Shown here: one piece after another, positions 8,742-16,942 of the stretch
Position numbering within the stretch: position 1 is the first letter of the stretch
Layout of the letters: every line of letters starts with the position of its first letter
NCBI GenBank assembly: GCA_016182605.1
Contig: JACPGE010000067.1
Coordinates: 1 to 56,871 of the forward strand
Source: Candidatus Hydrogenedentota bacterium
GTDB lineage: Bacteria; Hydrogenedentota; Hydrogenedentia; Hydrogenedentales; JAEUWI01
Length of the DNA stretch: 56,871 nucleotides
Direction: 5' to 3'
The notes under the pieces: model-generated
What the model saw: only the letters and a program-made list of their open reading frames with translations
Databases searched by the model: none
What the model was told of the DNA's origin: nothing
Position numbers and translations under genes: made by a program

Positions 8742-8803
8742 GATGCCTCCTTGGCGTATCACAATGAAAATACATCCATGATAGGTAGAAGTCAAAAACC
8801 CAG

Positions 8804-9073
8804 GAGGCTGTCCCGAATGGCACTAACTTAAGGACCTGGCTCGAAGCATTGCCACGTAAAGACACGTGAATGGCATCAACAAACCGGACAAAGTAGGCCT
8901 TCGCTCGCCGAGCGTAGGCATTTCCACACGAGCCAGCCGCACCACACTCTAACAATGACGTTCCAAACGTTGAAATGGTCCCCCTTCGAAGGGGAGTAGG
9001 GGGGATGTAAAAACTTTACGCAAGACCAGACACCAGCATGACTCGTCACTTAAGTTAGCGCCATTTGGGACTG
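8804..9073. mobile_element. MITE-like element with about 25-bp inverted repeats
   Basis: The left end reads CCCGAATGGCACTAACTTAAG (from 8812) and the right end, reversed, reads CCCAAATGGCGCTAACTTAAG. Over 25 aligned bases 22 match. The interior of about 215 bases has no transposase-length frame. The same terminus occurs beside the transposase-like tail at the right edge of the window, so this could be a non-autonomous derivative of that element. No convincing target-site duplication is visible. Confidence 0.7.
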
Positions 9074-9175
9074 CACCCGTGCGCTAAAAACCTAGGGGAC
9101 TGTACCTGCCGGCAGTAGAATCCCCAAACACGCAGCAAAAAAACCGCACCGGCAGGGACTGTACCCGCGCGCTAA
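9067..9175 (+). repeat. Cluster of GGGACTG-type motifs
   Basis: GGGACTGCACCCGTGCGCTA at 9067 recurs with two substitutions at 9155, and GGGGACTGTACC lies between them near 9096. These resemble the outermost bases of the element terminus and look like the debris of repeated insertion at one site. Confidence 0.6.
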
Positions 9176-9215
9176 CAAGATGCCCCTGCACCCACGCGCA
9201 GCCTCTCCTCATCTC

Positions 9216-9440
9216 CTCATCCGCGTTCATCCGCGTCCATCCGTGGTTCGATTCTTCCCCCAATCCGCTGCGAAAATCCGCGCCCTCTGCGGACGCTCCG
9301 TCTCCTCCTCTCACCCTCCCCATTCGAGTGCATTGGCGTTCATTCGTGGTTCGCTCCAATACACGCGAACAAAGATCAAGCACACACCAAACCCAAGTCC
9401 CGCTTTGCGTCCTTGACGTCCTTTGCGCCTTCGCGTTAAT
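9216..9440 (-). repeat. Dispersed intergenic repeat giving HGWTRMNAD-type peptides
   Basis: CCGCGTTCATCCGCGTCCAT with CCGTGGTTCG (9216-9250) reads NHGWTRMNADE on the minus strand. CATTGGCGTTCATTCGTGGT (9331-9350) and CGTCCTTGACGTCCTTTGCG (about 9409-9428), followed by CCTTCGCG, read in a similar style (NAKAQR...). Such peptides turn up as spurious ORFs in many environmental Planctomycete- or Lentisphaerae-like genomes. This is recalled from general experience, not searched. They are treated here as a repeat, not a gene. Confidence 0.6.
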
Positions 9441-9678
9441 CCCCTCCCCGGGATCGCCGAGTCGCACTCGGCTTTGATCCCCCGCATCTTTCCGTACCGC
9501 GATGCCGCGCCACGCCCTTCGGGCCATTCGCACTCAAAGCCCCCTCCCCCCGCCCATTCCCGCCAAAACTTGCACCAAAGACCCCAAAAAAGCCATCATT
9601 TAGCCTTCCTGGACGCCCCTTCCCGCCCATGGTGCAGGCGCGCGGGCCGATTCCAACGCACCAAGGAACCCCACCATC

Positions 9679-12600
9679 ATGAGTACTTCCCCCTTTTCGC
9701 CCGTACCGTCCCCCTTCAGCTTCTCGGCGGCGGAAAAGGACATTATTGCCTTCTGGAAAGAACACCAGACCTACCACCGCAGCCTCGCCGCACGCAAGGA
9801 CGCGCCGCGCTTCGTCTTCTATGAAGGCCCGCCCACGGCAAACGGCCTGCCCCACCCCGGCCACTGCCTCACCCGCACCATCAAGGACATCTTTCCGCGC
9901 TACAAGACCATGGACGGCTTCTACTGCGAGCGCAAGGCCGGCTGGGACACCCACGGCCTGCCCGTGGAGGTGGAGGTCTGCAAAGAACTCGGCATCCTCG
10001 ACGGCGGCAAAGAAGCCATCGAAGCCTTTGGCATCGAAAAATTCAATCGCACCTGCATCGAATCCGTCTTCCGCTATCAGAAGCAGTGGGAAGAACTCAC
10101 CGATCGCATCGGCTTCTGGGTCGACCTCGATCAGGCCTACGTCACCTATCACCAGAGCTATGTCGAATCCGTGTGGTGGGCCCTGAAGCGCCTCTTCGAT
10201 CGGGGGCTCCTCTATCAGGGCCACAAGGTCGTGTGGTGGTGGGCCCAGGGCGGCACCGCACTCTCCGCCGGCGAAGTGGGCGAGGGCTACCGCGACACCG
10301 ACGATCCTGCGATCACCGTGCGCCTGCGCCTCACCGCCGCGAGCAAGGATCAGCTCGGCATTCAGGGCCCCGCGAGCCTCCTCGTGTGGACGACCACGCC
10401 CTGGACCCTCTCCAGCAACTGCGCCGCGTGCGTGGGCCTGGACATTGAATACGCCGTCGTGAAACACACGGTCGACGAGGGCGAAGAGTGCCTCATCGTC
10501 GCGGCCTCCCTCGTCGAAAAGACCTTCGGCGAAGGCGCGCAGATCGTCGACATCCTCAAGGGCTCCGAACTCGTCGGCCTCGCCTACGATCCCATCTTCC
10601 GCTACGACACCCCCGTCAAAATGGAGGGCGACGGCGCCTCCACCAAGCACTGGGTGATCATCGCGGGCGACTTCGTCGATCTCGAAACCGGTACCGGCAT
10701 CGTGCACATGGCCCCCGCCTTCGGCGAGGACGATTACCGCGTCTGCAAGAGCCTCGGCGTCGGCATCCTCTGCTTCGTCAAACCCGACGGCGCCTTCGAC
10801 GCGCGCGTCACCGATGTGGACCCCTTCGACAAAACCCCCATCGCGGGCCAGTTCTGCAAGGCCGCGGACAAGGGCATCGTCCGCATCCTCAAGGATAAGG
10901 GCGTGCTCTTCAAACAGGCCCAGTACCGCCACGCCTACCCCTTCTGCCCCCGCGCGGAAAATGACCCGCTCATCCAGTACGCGCGCAAGAGCTGGTTCAT
11001 CAAGACCTCCCAGTTCAAGGACGAGTTCCTGGCGAACAACAAGGAAATCTTCTGGCGGCCCGAACACATCCGCGACGGACGCTTCGGCAACTTCCTCGAA
11101 AACAACGTGGACTGGGCGCTCTCCCGCGAACGCTACTGGGGCACGCCCCTGCCCGTGTGGATCTGCGAAAGCACCGGCCACATGGAATGCGTCTCCTCCT
11201 ACGCGGAGTTGATGGCGAAGACGGATATTCAGGGCGCCGAGGTCTGGGCGCAGGCGAAAGCCGCCGAACCCAACCTGAGCGATCACCTCAAGGTACACAA
11301 GCCCTACATCGACGCCGTCACCTACCAGAGCCCCAAAGACCCCGCCGCGCGCATGCGCCGCGTCACCGAAGTGATCGACGTGTGGTTCGACGCGGGCTGC
11401 ATGCCCTTTGCCCAGTGGGGCTATCCCCACTTGCCGGGCTCGAAGGCAATGTTCGACGACCGCTTCCCCGCCGACTTCATCAGCGAGGCCATCGATCAAA
11501 CCCGCGGCTGGTTCAACGCGCTCCTCGTCATCAGCACCATCGTGCACCGCGAACAGAACGGCGCCTGGCCCCACCCCTTCAAAAACTGCATCTGCCTCGG
11601 CCACATCCTCGGCGAAGACGGCACCAAACTCTCCAAGCGCCTCAAGAACTATAGCGAACCGGCCATCCTTTTCGAGAAATACAGCGCCGACGCCCTGCGC
11701 TGGAGCTTCATCGCGAAAAATCCGCCTACGAGCAGCACCCGCCTCTCCGACCGCATCGTGGAAGAGAGCCAGCGCGAACTGCTCATGACCTGGTATAACG
11801 TCTACAGCTTCTTCGTCATCTACGCCAGCCTCGACGGCTTCGATCCCGCCAGCGCACCGCTGGAATTCCTGAAGGAAATGGCCGGCGATCCCGCGGCCCT
11901 CAACGCCGCCGCCGCTGCCGGCAAAGCAGCCTTCCGCGCCCCGGCCGCACGCGGCGAACTCGACCGCTGGATCCTCAACGAACTTGACCGCACCATCCTC
12001 GACGTGCGCGAGGCCATGGACCGTTACGACAGCTATCCCGCCGCCCGCGCCATCACCGGATTCATCGACAGCCTCTCCAACTGGTACGTGCGCCGCAGCC
12101 GCGCCCGCTTCTGGGCCAGCGAATGGACCCAGGACAAGGCCGACGCCTACTGGACCCTCTACACGGCCCTCTTGCGCCTCGCACGGCTCTGCGCGCCCTT
12201 CACCCCTTTCTTCAGCGAAGTGACTTGGCGCAACCTCACACAAGCCCTGCCTGGCGCCGCGGAAAGCGTGCACCTGGCGCCCTACCCCGTGGCCGATGCA
12301 GCCACGCTCGATCGCGAACTGCTCGAAGCCATGGAGATCACCCGCGAAGCCGTGAACCTCGGCCTCAGCGCGCGCCGCACCGAAAACCTCAAGGTGCGCC
12401 AGCCCCTCGGCGAATGCGACCTCGTGGTCTCCAATCCCGCGCACCGCGCATCCCTGCAGGCCCACCTGCCGCTCATCCAGGAAGAACTGAACATCAAGAT
12501 AATCAACTTCACCGATCGTCCCGGCGACTACGTGAGCTACCAGATCAAGCCCAACTTCAAGGTGCTCGGGCCCCGCTTCGGAAAACAGGTGCAGGCCATC

Positions 12601-13065
12601 GGCGGCATCCTCGCAAAGTGCGACGCTGCCGCCGCCTGCCAGGCCCTGCAGGACGGCCCGCTCAAGATCGAACTCAACGGCGAAACGGTGGAACTCACTT
12701 CGGAAGAAGTCGAGGTGCGCCTCAGCGCAAAAGAGGGTTTCGCCGCCGCACAGGGCAAGCACATGGTCGTCGTGCTCTCCACCGAGATCACCGAAGCCCT
12801 CCACCGCGAAGGACTCGTCCGCGAATTCATCCGCTGCGTCCAGGAAATCCGCAAAGATCAGGGCCTCGCCTACGACGCCCGCATCGACGTGGCCGTTTCG
12901 ACAGAGGACGCGCTGCTCAAGAGCGTGGTCGAAGAATTCCGCGCCGTCATTGCCGGCGAAGTCCTCGCGGAAGATCTGGCCGTGGTCGCAGGCCCAATCG
13001 AAAACGCCAAACTCACCACCATCGAAAACAGCGAAATCGCCGTCGCCGTAACCGCCCGGAAATAA
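9679..13065 (+). CDS. ileS: Isoleucyl-tRNA synthetase, eukaryote-like (type 2)
   Basis: A complete 1128-residue class Ia synthetase that charges tRNA-Ile. The HIGH signature appears as His59-Pro-Gly-His62 (GLPHPGH) and the KMSKS loop as KLSKR at 650-654. A large CP1 editing domain lies between them, with the GTGIVHMAPAFGEDDY motif that hydrolyses Val-tRNA. The C-terminus has the anticodon-binding domain followed by a long extension (about residues 900-1128), which replaces the zinc-finger tail of ordinary bacterial enzymes. That layout and length mark the eukaryote-like type, which in other bacteria gives natural resistance to mupirocin. It has AAGGAA before the ATG. Only one ileS is visible here; a second elsewhere cannot be excluded. 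Confidence 0.97.
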   Translation: MSTSPFSPVPSPFSFSAAEKDIIAFWKEHQTYHRSLAARKDAPRFVFYEGPPTANGLPHPGHCLTRTIKDIFPRYKTMDGFYCERKAGWDTHGLPVEVEVCKELGILDGGKEAIEAFGIEKFNRTCIESVFRYQKQWEELTDRIGFWVDLDQAYVTYHQSYVESVWWALKRLFDRGLLYQGHKVVWWWAQGGTALSAGEVGEGYRDTDDPAITVRLRLTAASKDQLGIQGPASLLVWTTTPWTLSSNCAACVGLDIEYAVVKHTVDEGEECLIVAASLVEKTFGEGAQIVDILKGSELVGLAYDPIFRYDTPVKMEGDGASTKHWVIIAGDFVDLETGTGIVHMAPAFGEDDYRVCKSLGVGILCFVKPDGAFDARVTDVDPFDKTPIAGQFCKAADKGIVRILKDKGVLFKQAQYRHAYPFCPRAENDPLIQYARKSWFIKTSQFKDEFLANNKEIFWRPEHIRDGRFGNFLENNVDWALSRERYWGTPLPVWICESTGHMECVSSYAELMAKTDIQGAEVWAQAKAAEPNLSDHLKVHKPYIDAVTYQSPKDPAARMRRVTEVIDVWFDAGCMPFAQWGYPHLPGSKAMFDDRFPADFISEAIDQTRGWFNALLVISTIVHREQNGAWPHPFKNCICLGHILGEDGTKLSKRLKNYSEPAILFEKYSADALRWSFIAKNPPTSSTRLSDRIVEESQRELLMTWYNVYSFFVIYASLDGFDPASAPLEFLKEMAGDPAALNAAAAAGKAAFRAPAARGELDRWILNELDRTILDVREAMDRYDSYPAARAITGFIDSLSNWYVRRSRARFWASEWTQDKADAYWTLYTALLRLARLCAPFTPFFSEVTWRNLTQALPGAAESVHLAPYPVADAATLDRELLEAMEITREAVNLGLSARRTENLKVRQPLGECDLVVSNPAHRASLQAHLPLIQEELNIKIINFTDRPGDYVSYQIKPNFKVLGPRFGKQVQAIGGILAKCDAAAACQALQDGPLKIELNGETVELTSEEVEVRLSAKEGFAAAQGKHMVVVLSTEITEALHREGLVREFIRCVQEIRKDQGLAYDARIDVAVSTEDALLKSVVEEFRAVIAGEVLAEDLAVVAGPIENAKLTTIENSEIAVAVTARK

Positions 13066-13191
13066 CGGAACCGCAACACACCGGCGTGCCCGCCCAGCTT
13101 TATATCGTTCCCGCGGCCCCCCTCCCGCATTGTGCCACACGATTGCGCGAAACGCGCATTCGTGGTACGCCGCATGAACGGCCCAAACCCA

Positions 13192-13620
13192 TCAACAAGC
13201 GCCTCTGTCAGATCGAAACGGCACATCGACGCCATCGGCCTGGCGAAGAGTCCGCTCCGCCCGGTACTGCCCCGCGGAAAGGGCCAGCCCCGCCAGCGCA
13301 AGAAACGCGAGCAAAGCCATCAGGCCATTGATCGCGGGAGACGGTTCCATCACGGAGGCGTTCCCGGGATCGGTGACCACCGCAAGCGCCATCCACATCA
13401 CCGCGAGCGCGAAGGCCCACCCCCCGAACAACACGAAGGCCGCGTGACGCCCCGCAAACACGCCCCCGATCAGCCAGAACACAATGACGTAGTCGATGAT
13501 CCACAGGGGCGCATATTGCCAGTGCCCCCAGTTGATCGCGGCTTCGCCAATTCCCAGTCCAATCGCGTAGATCAGGGCCAATACCCGGTTTACATTCGCC
13601 ATGCTTCGCACGCCCTCCAT
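13192..13620 (-). CDS. Small polytopic membrane protein of unknown function
   Basis: A 142-residue protein with four hydrophobic segments: roughly residues 10-27, 38-55, 62-84 and 100-120, the third rich in Trp and Ala. The C-terminal 20 residues are polar. No family motif is recognised. The start at 13620 is favoured because GGAG lies eight bases upstream; an in-frame ATG at residue 7 is possible. The long plus-strand frame opposite it is low-complexity and Arg-rich, so the minus-strand reading is preferred. It stands alone, convergent with ileS and divergent from a methyltransferase gene. Confidence 0.6.
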   Translation of the reverse strand: MEGVRSMANVNRVLALIYAIGLGIGEAAINWGHWQYAPLWIIDYVIVFWLIGGVFAGRHAAFVLFGGWAFALAVMWMALAVVTDPGNASVMEPSPAINGLMALLAFLALAGLALSAGQYRAERTLRQADGVDVPFRSDRGAC

Positions 13621-13778
13621 GATCGTATCTCCATCGTCTCACAGGCCTATGCGCAGCGTCCAATCAATGGGCGCCTTGACAAGCCCCGTCCCCGCCGACA
13701 CAATGGCCGCACAGGCCGAATCACAGGCTGGCCATGCCGCTGTGCGTGTTGTGGCAATGACGGATAAGAGAAGGTGTG

Positions 13779-14567
13779 ATGAAACAAACACGGAAAGCCC
13801 ATAATCTATCCCTGCTAAAGCGCACGCTGGACATCCCGGAATTGCGGGGCGTGGACTTGGACAGCCCCACGATTATTCCCCTGCGCGCGGCGCTGGTGCA
13901 ACGCAAACGCTTCCTGCGTCACATCTATTGCGATTGGTACCGCCGTATGGCCAACGCGGCGGCCTCCGCGCCGCCCGGCCCGCGGGTGGAAATCGGATCC
14001 GGCCCGGGATTCCTCAAGACCATCGTGCCCGGGGTCATCACCTCGGAGCTGGTCTGTGTCGGCTCCGTGGACTTGGTCTTCTCCTGCGAATCGATGCCCT
14101 TCGCCTCGAACAGCTTGTCCGTGCTCTTTCTGCAAAATGTCTTCCACCACGTCCCGCATCCGGCCCTCTTTCTCCAGGAAGCCGCGCGCTGTCTGCGCAT
14201 CGGCGGACGCATCGTAATGATCGAGCCCTACAACACACCCTGGAGCCGGATCGTCTGGAAACGCCTTCACCACGAAGCCTTCGAAGTGGAGGCGGGGTGG
14301 GAACTGCCCGGCAGCACCCCCCTGTCCACGGCAAACGGCGCCCTGCCCTGGATAGTGTTCGAACGCGACCGCGCACTCTTCGATCAAAATTTCCCGCAAT
14401 TGCGGGTGACGCACCTCCGGCCCTTCATGCCCCTGTCGTACCTTCTGTCCGGCGGCGTATCCATGCGCTCCCTCGCGCCGGGCTTCTTCTACCCCGCGTG
14501 GCGGCCCGTCGAATCCCTGCTGGACCGCCTTGGCCTCTTTGCGGAGATCCACCTGACCCGCGTATAG
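13779..14567 (+). CDS. SAM-dependent methyltransferase (class I)
   Basis: This 262-residue protein has a Rossmann-type methyltransferase core: motif I as VEIGSGPGFLK near residue 73, a post-II acidic region, FLQNVFHHVPHP near 117, and RIGGRIVMIEPYNTPW near 140. After the core, about 100 residues form a hydrophobic C-terminal extension. It resembles UbiE/COQ5-like and cell-surface sugar or lipid methyltransferases. The ATG at 13779 follows GAGAAGG and is preferred to an overlapping GTG at 13776. It opens a run of surface-carbohydrate-type genes on both strands that includes another methyltransferase and a methyltransferase-GT2 fusion, so a glycolipid or polysaccharide target is plausible but not shown. 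Confidence 0.82.
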   Translation: MKQTRKAHNLSLLKRTLDIPELRGVDLDSPTIIPLRAALVQRKRFLRHIYCDWYRRMANAAASAPPGPRVEIGSGPGFLKTIVPGVITSELVCVGSVDLVFSCESMPFASNSLSVLFLQNVFHHVPHPALFLQEAARCLRIGGRIVMIEPYNTPWSRIVWKRLHHEAFEVEAGWELPGSTPLSTANGALPWIVFERDRALFDQNFPQLRVTHLRPFMPLSYLLSGGVSMRSLAPGFFYPAWRPVESLLDRLGLFAEIHLTRV

Positions 14568-14590
14568 CCGGGATTATCGCGCCGCGGTAC

Positions 14591-16051
14591 TCAGGTGCGC
14601 AGCCGGAGGAAGGCTTCCCAGCACATGCGCAGCATCGTGAGGCCATTGCGCAACCGCTGGTTCATCTTGGTAATCCCCGCGACCCGCTCCCGGTAGAGCA
14701 CGGGATACTCCACAATCTTCAAATTGTGCCGCGCCGCGCCAAAGAGCCAGTCGTAGTCGCCCCACCGATCGATATTGCGGAAATGCGCCCGCGCCTCGAG
14801 CAATTTCGGATAGTCCCGCCGCCAGCACACCTTCGTGCCGCAGAGCGTATCCTTGATCGGCTGCGAAAGCAGAAAGGAGAAGAGCATCGCAAACGCACGG
14901 TTCCCCAGCACGTTCAAAAAACGCATCGCGCGGTTCTCCATCGGATAGACCAGGCGCGAACCGTTGATCATCTCGCCTTTGCCGCTGCTCAGGGCCTCGT
15001 AGAAGCCCGGCAAGTCTTCCGGCATCACCGCCATGTCGGCATCCAGGATCATGAGCACGTCGTGCGTAGCCTCGGCGAATCCCGCGCGGCATGCGGCGCC
15101 CTTGCCCTGGCCCGGGCCCGCGATCAGGCGAATGCGTTTTCCCGGGTGAAGCGCGATCTGCCTCTCGACTTCCTGCCGCGTGCCATCCGTGGAGCGATCG
15201 TCCACAAACAGGATCTCCACCCCGGAACCCATCTCCGGAATGCGGTGCACCAGGCCCTCGATATTAAGCTCCTCGTTCTTGCACGGCACACACACGCTCA
15301 CCGACGGCCGCACCCCCTCCGCCGGCGGCAGGAGCGGCCGCATCACCGTGAAATACAGGATCGATATGTAGCGCGTGGGGGGGAGGAGCGGCAGGTAGCG
15401 GTTGATCGCCGCGCTCAACACCGGAATGCCCACCGGCATGGGCAGGGCGTAGCCGCGGCGCACTTCCTCGAATCCTCCCAGGTGCGCGAGGTTCGAAAGA
15501 TCCTGCCGCGTCAGCCAGTTCTGAACCGGATGCTTCGGCGCCCAGCCCAGCCGTGCGGCGAGGCGTATGACGGGCGCAAGAAAGTAATTGTAGCTGACCT
15601 GCACAATGCGCGTGTGCGGCGCGCACAGCGAGCGAATGGATTGAAACGCGCCAACCAGATCCGCGATCTCCGTCGTGCTGTTGAGCAAGAGGATCGTGTC
15701 GAAGGGCCCTTGCAACTGGTGGCAGTCCAGCGCGGAAAGGCATTGAAACTCCAGGTTGGGATAGCGCTCCACAGGGTGCAAAGCCCGCGCCTGGGCGATA
15801 ACTTCCGGACACAGATCGATGCCCAGCCCATACTCCGGAGAGAGCGCGGCCAGATTTTGCCCCAGCCCGCAGCCCACTTCCAGCGTGCGCCCCGGCTGGG
15901 GCAAAAGCCGGCAGAGCAACGCCGCCTTGCAGCGGTAGTAGTACGATCGCCGCTGCAGCCACCGCGGATACGCCGCCGCCGATTCGCGGTAGTACGCGCG
16001 AATGGTTTCCTCACGCTGCCGGACGTAGGCATCTTTCTCATTCGTGGACAC
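14591..16051 (-). CDS. Methyltransferase-glycosyltransferase family 2 fusion
   Basis: A 486-residue two-domain enzyme. Residues about 50-220 are a class I methyltransferase with motif I LEVGCGLGQNLAAL and GLGIDLCPE as the acidic loop. Residues about 250-470 are a GT-A family 2 glycosyltransferase with the opening strand VSVCVPCKNEELNIEGLV, the VDDRSTDGT loop, GKGAACRAGFAEATHDVL and the metal-binding LDADMA. The GT2 half resembles polyprenyl-phosphate sugar transferases. GTG at 16051 is used as start, with AAGGAG five bases upstream; no in-frame ATG lies nearby. A fused methylating and glycosylating enzyme suggests sequential modification of one lipid-linked sugar. It is divergent from a second methyltransferase gene, with a dispersed repeat in the gap. 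Confidence 0.87.
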   Translation of the reverse strand: MSTNEKDAYVRQREETIRAYYRESAAAYPRWLQRRSYYYRCKAALLCRLLPQPGRTLEVGCGLGQNLAALSPEYGLGIDLCPEVIAQARALHPVERYPNLEFQCLSALDCHQLQGPFDTILLLNSTTEIADLVGAFQSIRSLCAPHTRIVQVSYNYFLAPVIRLAARLGWAPKHPVQNWLTRQDLSNLAHLGGFEEVRRGYALPMPVGIPVLSAAINRYLPLLPPTRYISILYFTVMRPLLPPAEGVRPSVSVCVPCKNEELNIEGLVHRIPEMGSGVEILFVDDRSTDGTRQEVERQIALHPGKRIRLIAGPGQGKGAACRAGFAEATHDVLMILDADMAVMPEDLPGFYEALSSGKGEMINGSRLVYPMENRAMRFLNVLGNRAFAMLFSFLLSQPIKDTLCGTKVCWRRDYPKLLEARAHFRNIDRWGDYDWLFGAARHNLKIVEYPVLYRERVAGITKMNQRLRNGLTMLRMCWEAFLRLRT

Positions 16052-16077
16052 AAGTTCTCCTTGGCACGGCGCGTGAC

Positions 16078-16181
16078 TGGCCCAGCGAACGCCAGCATCG
16101 GCGTTGCACGGAGCCTATTTCACCACGTTGCCCGTCCGAATGCAATCTGGACGCGGCAGCGGGGTGAAATAGGCGGGCCCA
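16078..16181 (+). repeat. Dispersed MITE-like repeat, copy B (right half)
   Basis: This copy carries the right half of the 20771 repeat: CCCAGCGAACGCCAGCATCG, then TTTCACCACGTTGCCCGTCC, then GGGGTGAAATAGGCGGGCCC. The two TTTCACC/GGTGAAA arms pair. It occupies most of the 213-base gap between two divergent genes, so it sits in or beside their promoters. Confidence 0.75.
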
Positions 16182-16264
16182 AGCGCAAACAGGCACTTGA
16201 TCCACGTTCGGAAAACTACTAGGCTTGCTTCCATCATGCCGCAAAGTAAGGAGACGATCCACCC

Positions 16265-16942
16265 ATGCCCCCGACCTTTCGCCTGCCCGGACGCGGCGCC
16301 ATCACGCCGGTCGATCCCGCGAGTGAGCCGACGCGCTACTATTATTGGCCCGTCGTCGGGTGGTTCTACCGGAAACGGCTTTGCATGATTGTGGATCGCC
16401 TCGCGGGGCGGCGTCACCGGCGCCTGCTGGAAGTCGCCTATGGCAGCGGCATCTTTCTGCCCAGTCTCGCGCCCCTGTGCGACGCACTCCACGGCATCGA
16501 CCGCCACCGGCACGGAGTCAAAGTCCGCCACGCGCTCCGTCAACTGGACGTGCGCGCCCAGATCCTGCCCGCGGACGCACTCGCGTTGCCCTACCGCGAT
16601 GCCGCATTCGATGCCGTCGTGAGCGTGAGCATGCTGGAGCACCTCACGGACCCCGGCCTGGCCGTCGCAGAGATGGCGCGTGTACTCACGCCCGGCGGCA
16701 CCCTCGCACTGGGGTTCCCATGCCGCAACCCCTGGATGGATGCCTTCTTCCGGCTCCTCGGCTTCAACCCAAGGGAGATTCACCCCTCGTCGCACCGCGA
16801 TATTCTGGACGCCGTGGATCGCCTCGGCCTCGCGGCGGACGTCGAAGCCTTTCCACGGTGGCTTCCCCTCGATTTCGCCCTGTACTGCGTTTGCACCATC
16901 CACGGCCCCGAGACCCGCGCCGCGCAGGCCAGCCATGGGTGA
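16265..16942 (+). CDS. SAM-dependent methyltransferase (methyltransferase 11 type)
   Basis: This 225-residue class I methyltransferase has motif I LLEVAYGSGIFLPSL at about residue 56, the acidic loop HGIDRHRHGV, ADALALPYRDAAFDAVVSVS with the typical SLEHL-like MLEHLTD, and LTPGGTLALGFPC. The Glu-Val-Ala-Tyr-Gly form of motif I (normally Asp/Glu-x-Gly-x-Gly) is unusual. AAGGAG lies eleven bases before the ATG. Its stop codon overlaps the next gene's start by eight bases, so it is translationally coupled to the polytopic membrane protein. Together with the neighbouring fusion enzyme it looks like part of a surface-glycan or glycolipid gene set. Confidence 0.85.
   Translation: MPPTFRLPGRGAITPVDPASEPTRYYYWPVVGWFYRKRLCMIVDRLAGRRHRRLLEVAYGSGIFLPSLAPLCDALHGIDRHRHGVKVRHALRQLDVRAQILPADALALPYRDAAFDAVVSVSMLEHLTDPGLAVAEMARVLTPGGTLALGFPCRNPWMDAFFRLLGFNPREIHPSSHRDILDAVDRLGLAADVEAFPRWLPLDFALYCVCTIHGPETRAAQASHG

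Larger units (their letters stand above)
8618..9678. other. Gene-free, repeat-rich region
   Basis: Over a kilobase without an intact gene. From left to right it holds a G-rich stretch containing an IS-end-like CCAAGGGGACCGT (minus strand, near 8668-8656), the first codons of a broken VOC gene, a MITE-like element, a cluster of GGGACTG motifs, and dispersed repeats reading CCGCGTTCATCCGCGTCCAT. Open frames here are products of the repeats. Confidence 0.75.

Noticed and set aside
9084-9533. 149-codon minus-strand frame containing HGWTRMNADE
   Set aside because: Peptide from a dispersed intergenic repeat; no conserved protein around it.
9436-13140. Minus-strand frame of 1234 codons opposite ileS
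   Set aside because: The plus strand encodes a complete synthetase with all motifs; the opposite frame is low-complexity.
12123-13331. Plus-strand frame overlapping the end of ileS and the small membrane protein
   Set aside because: It is out of frame with ileS and extremely Arg/Pro/His-rich. The minus-strand membrane protein has a good ribosome-binding site instead.
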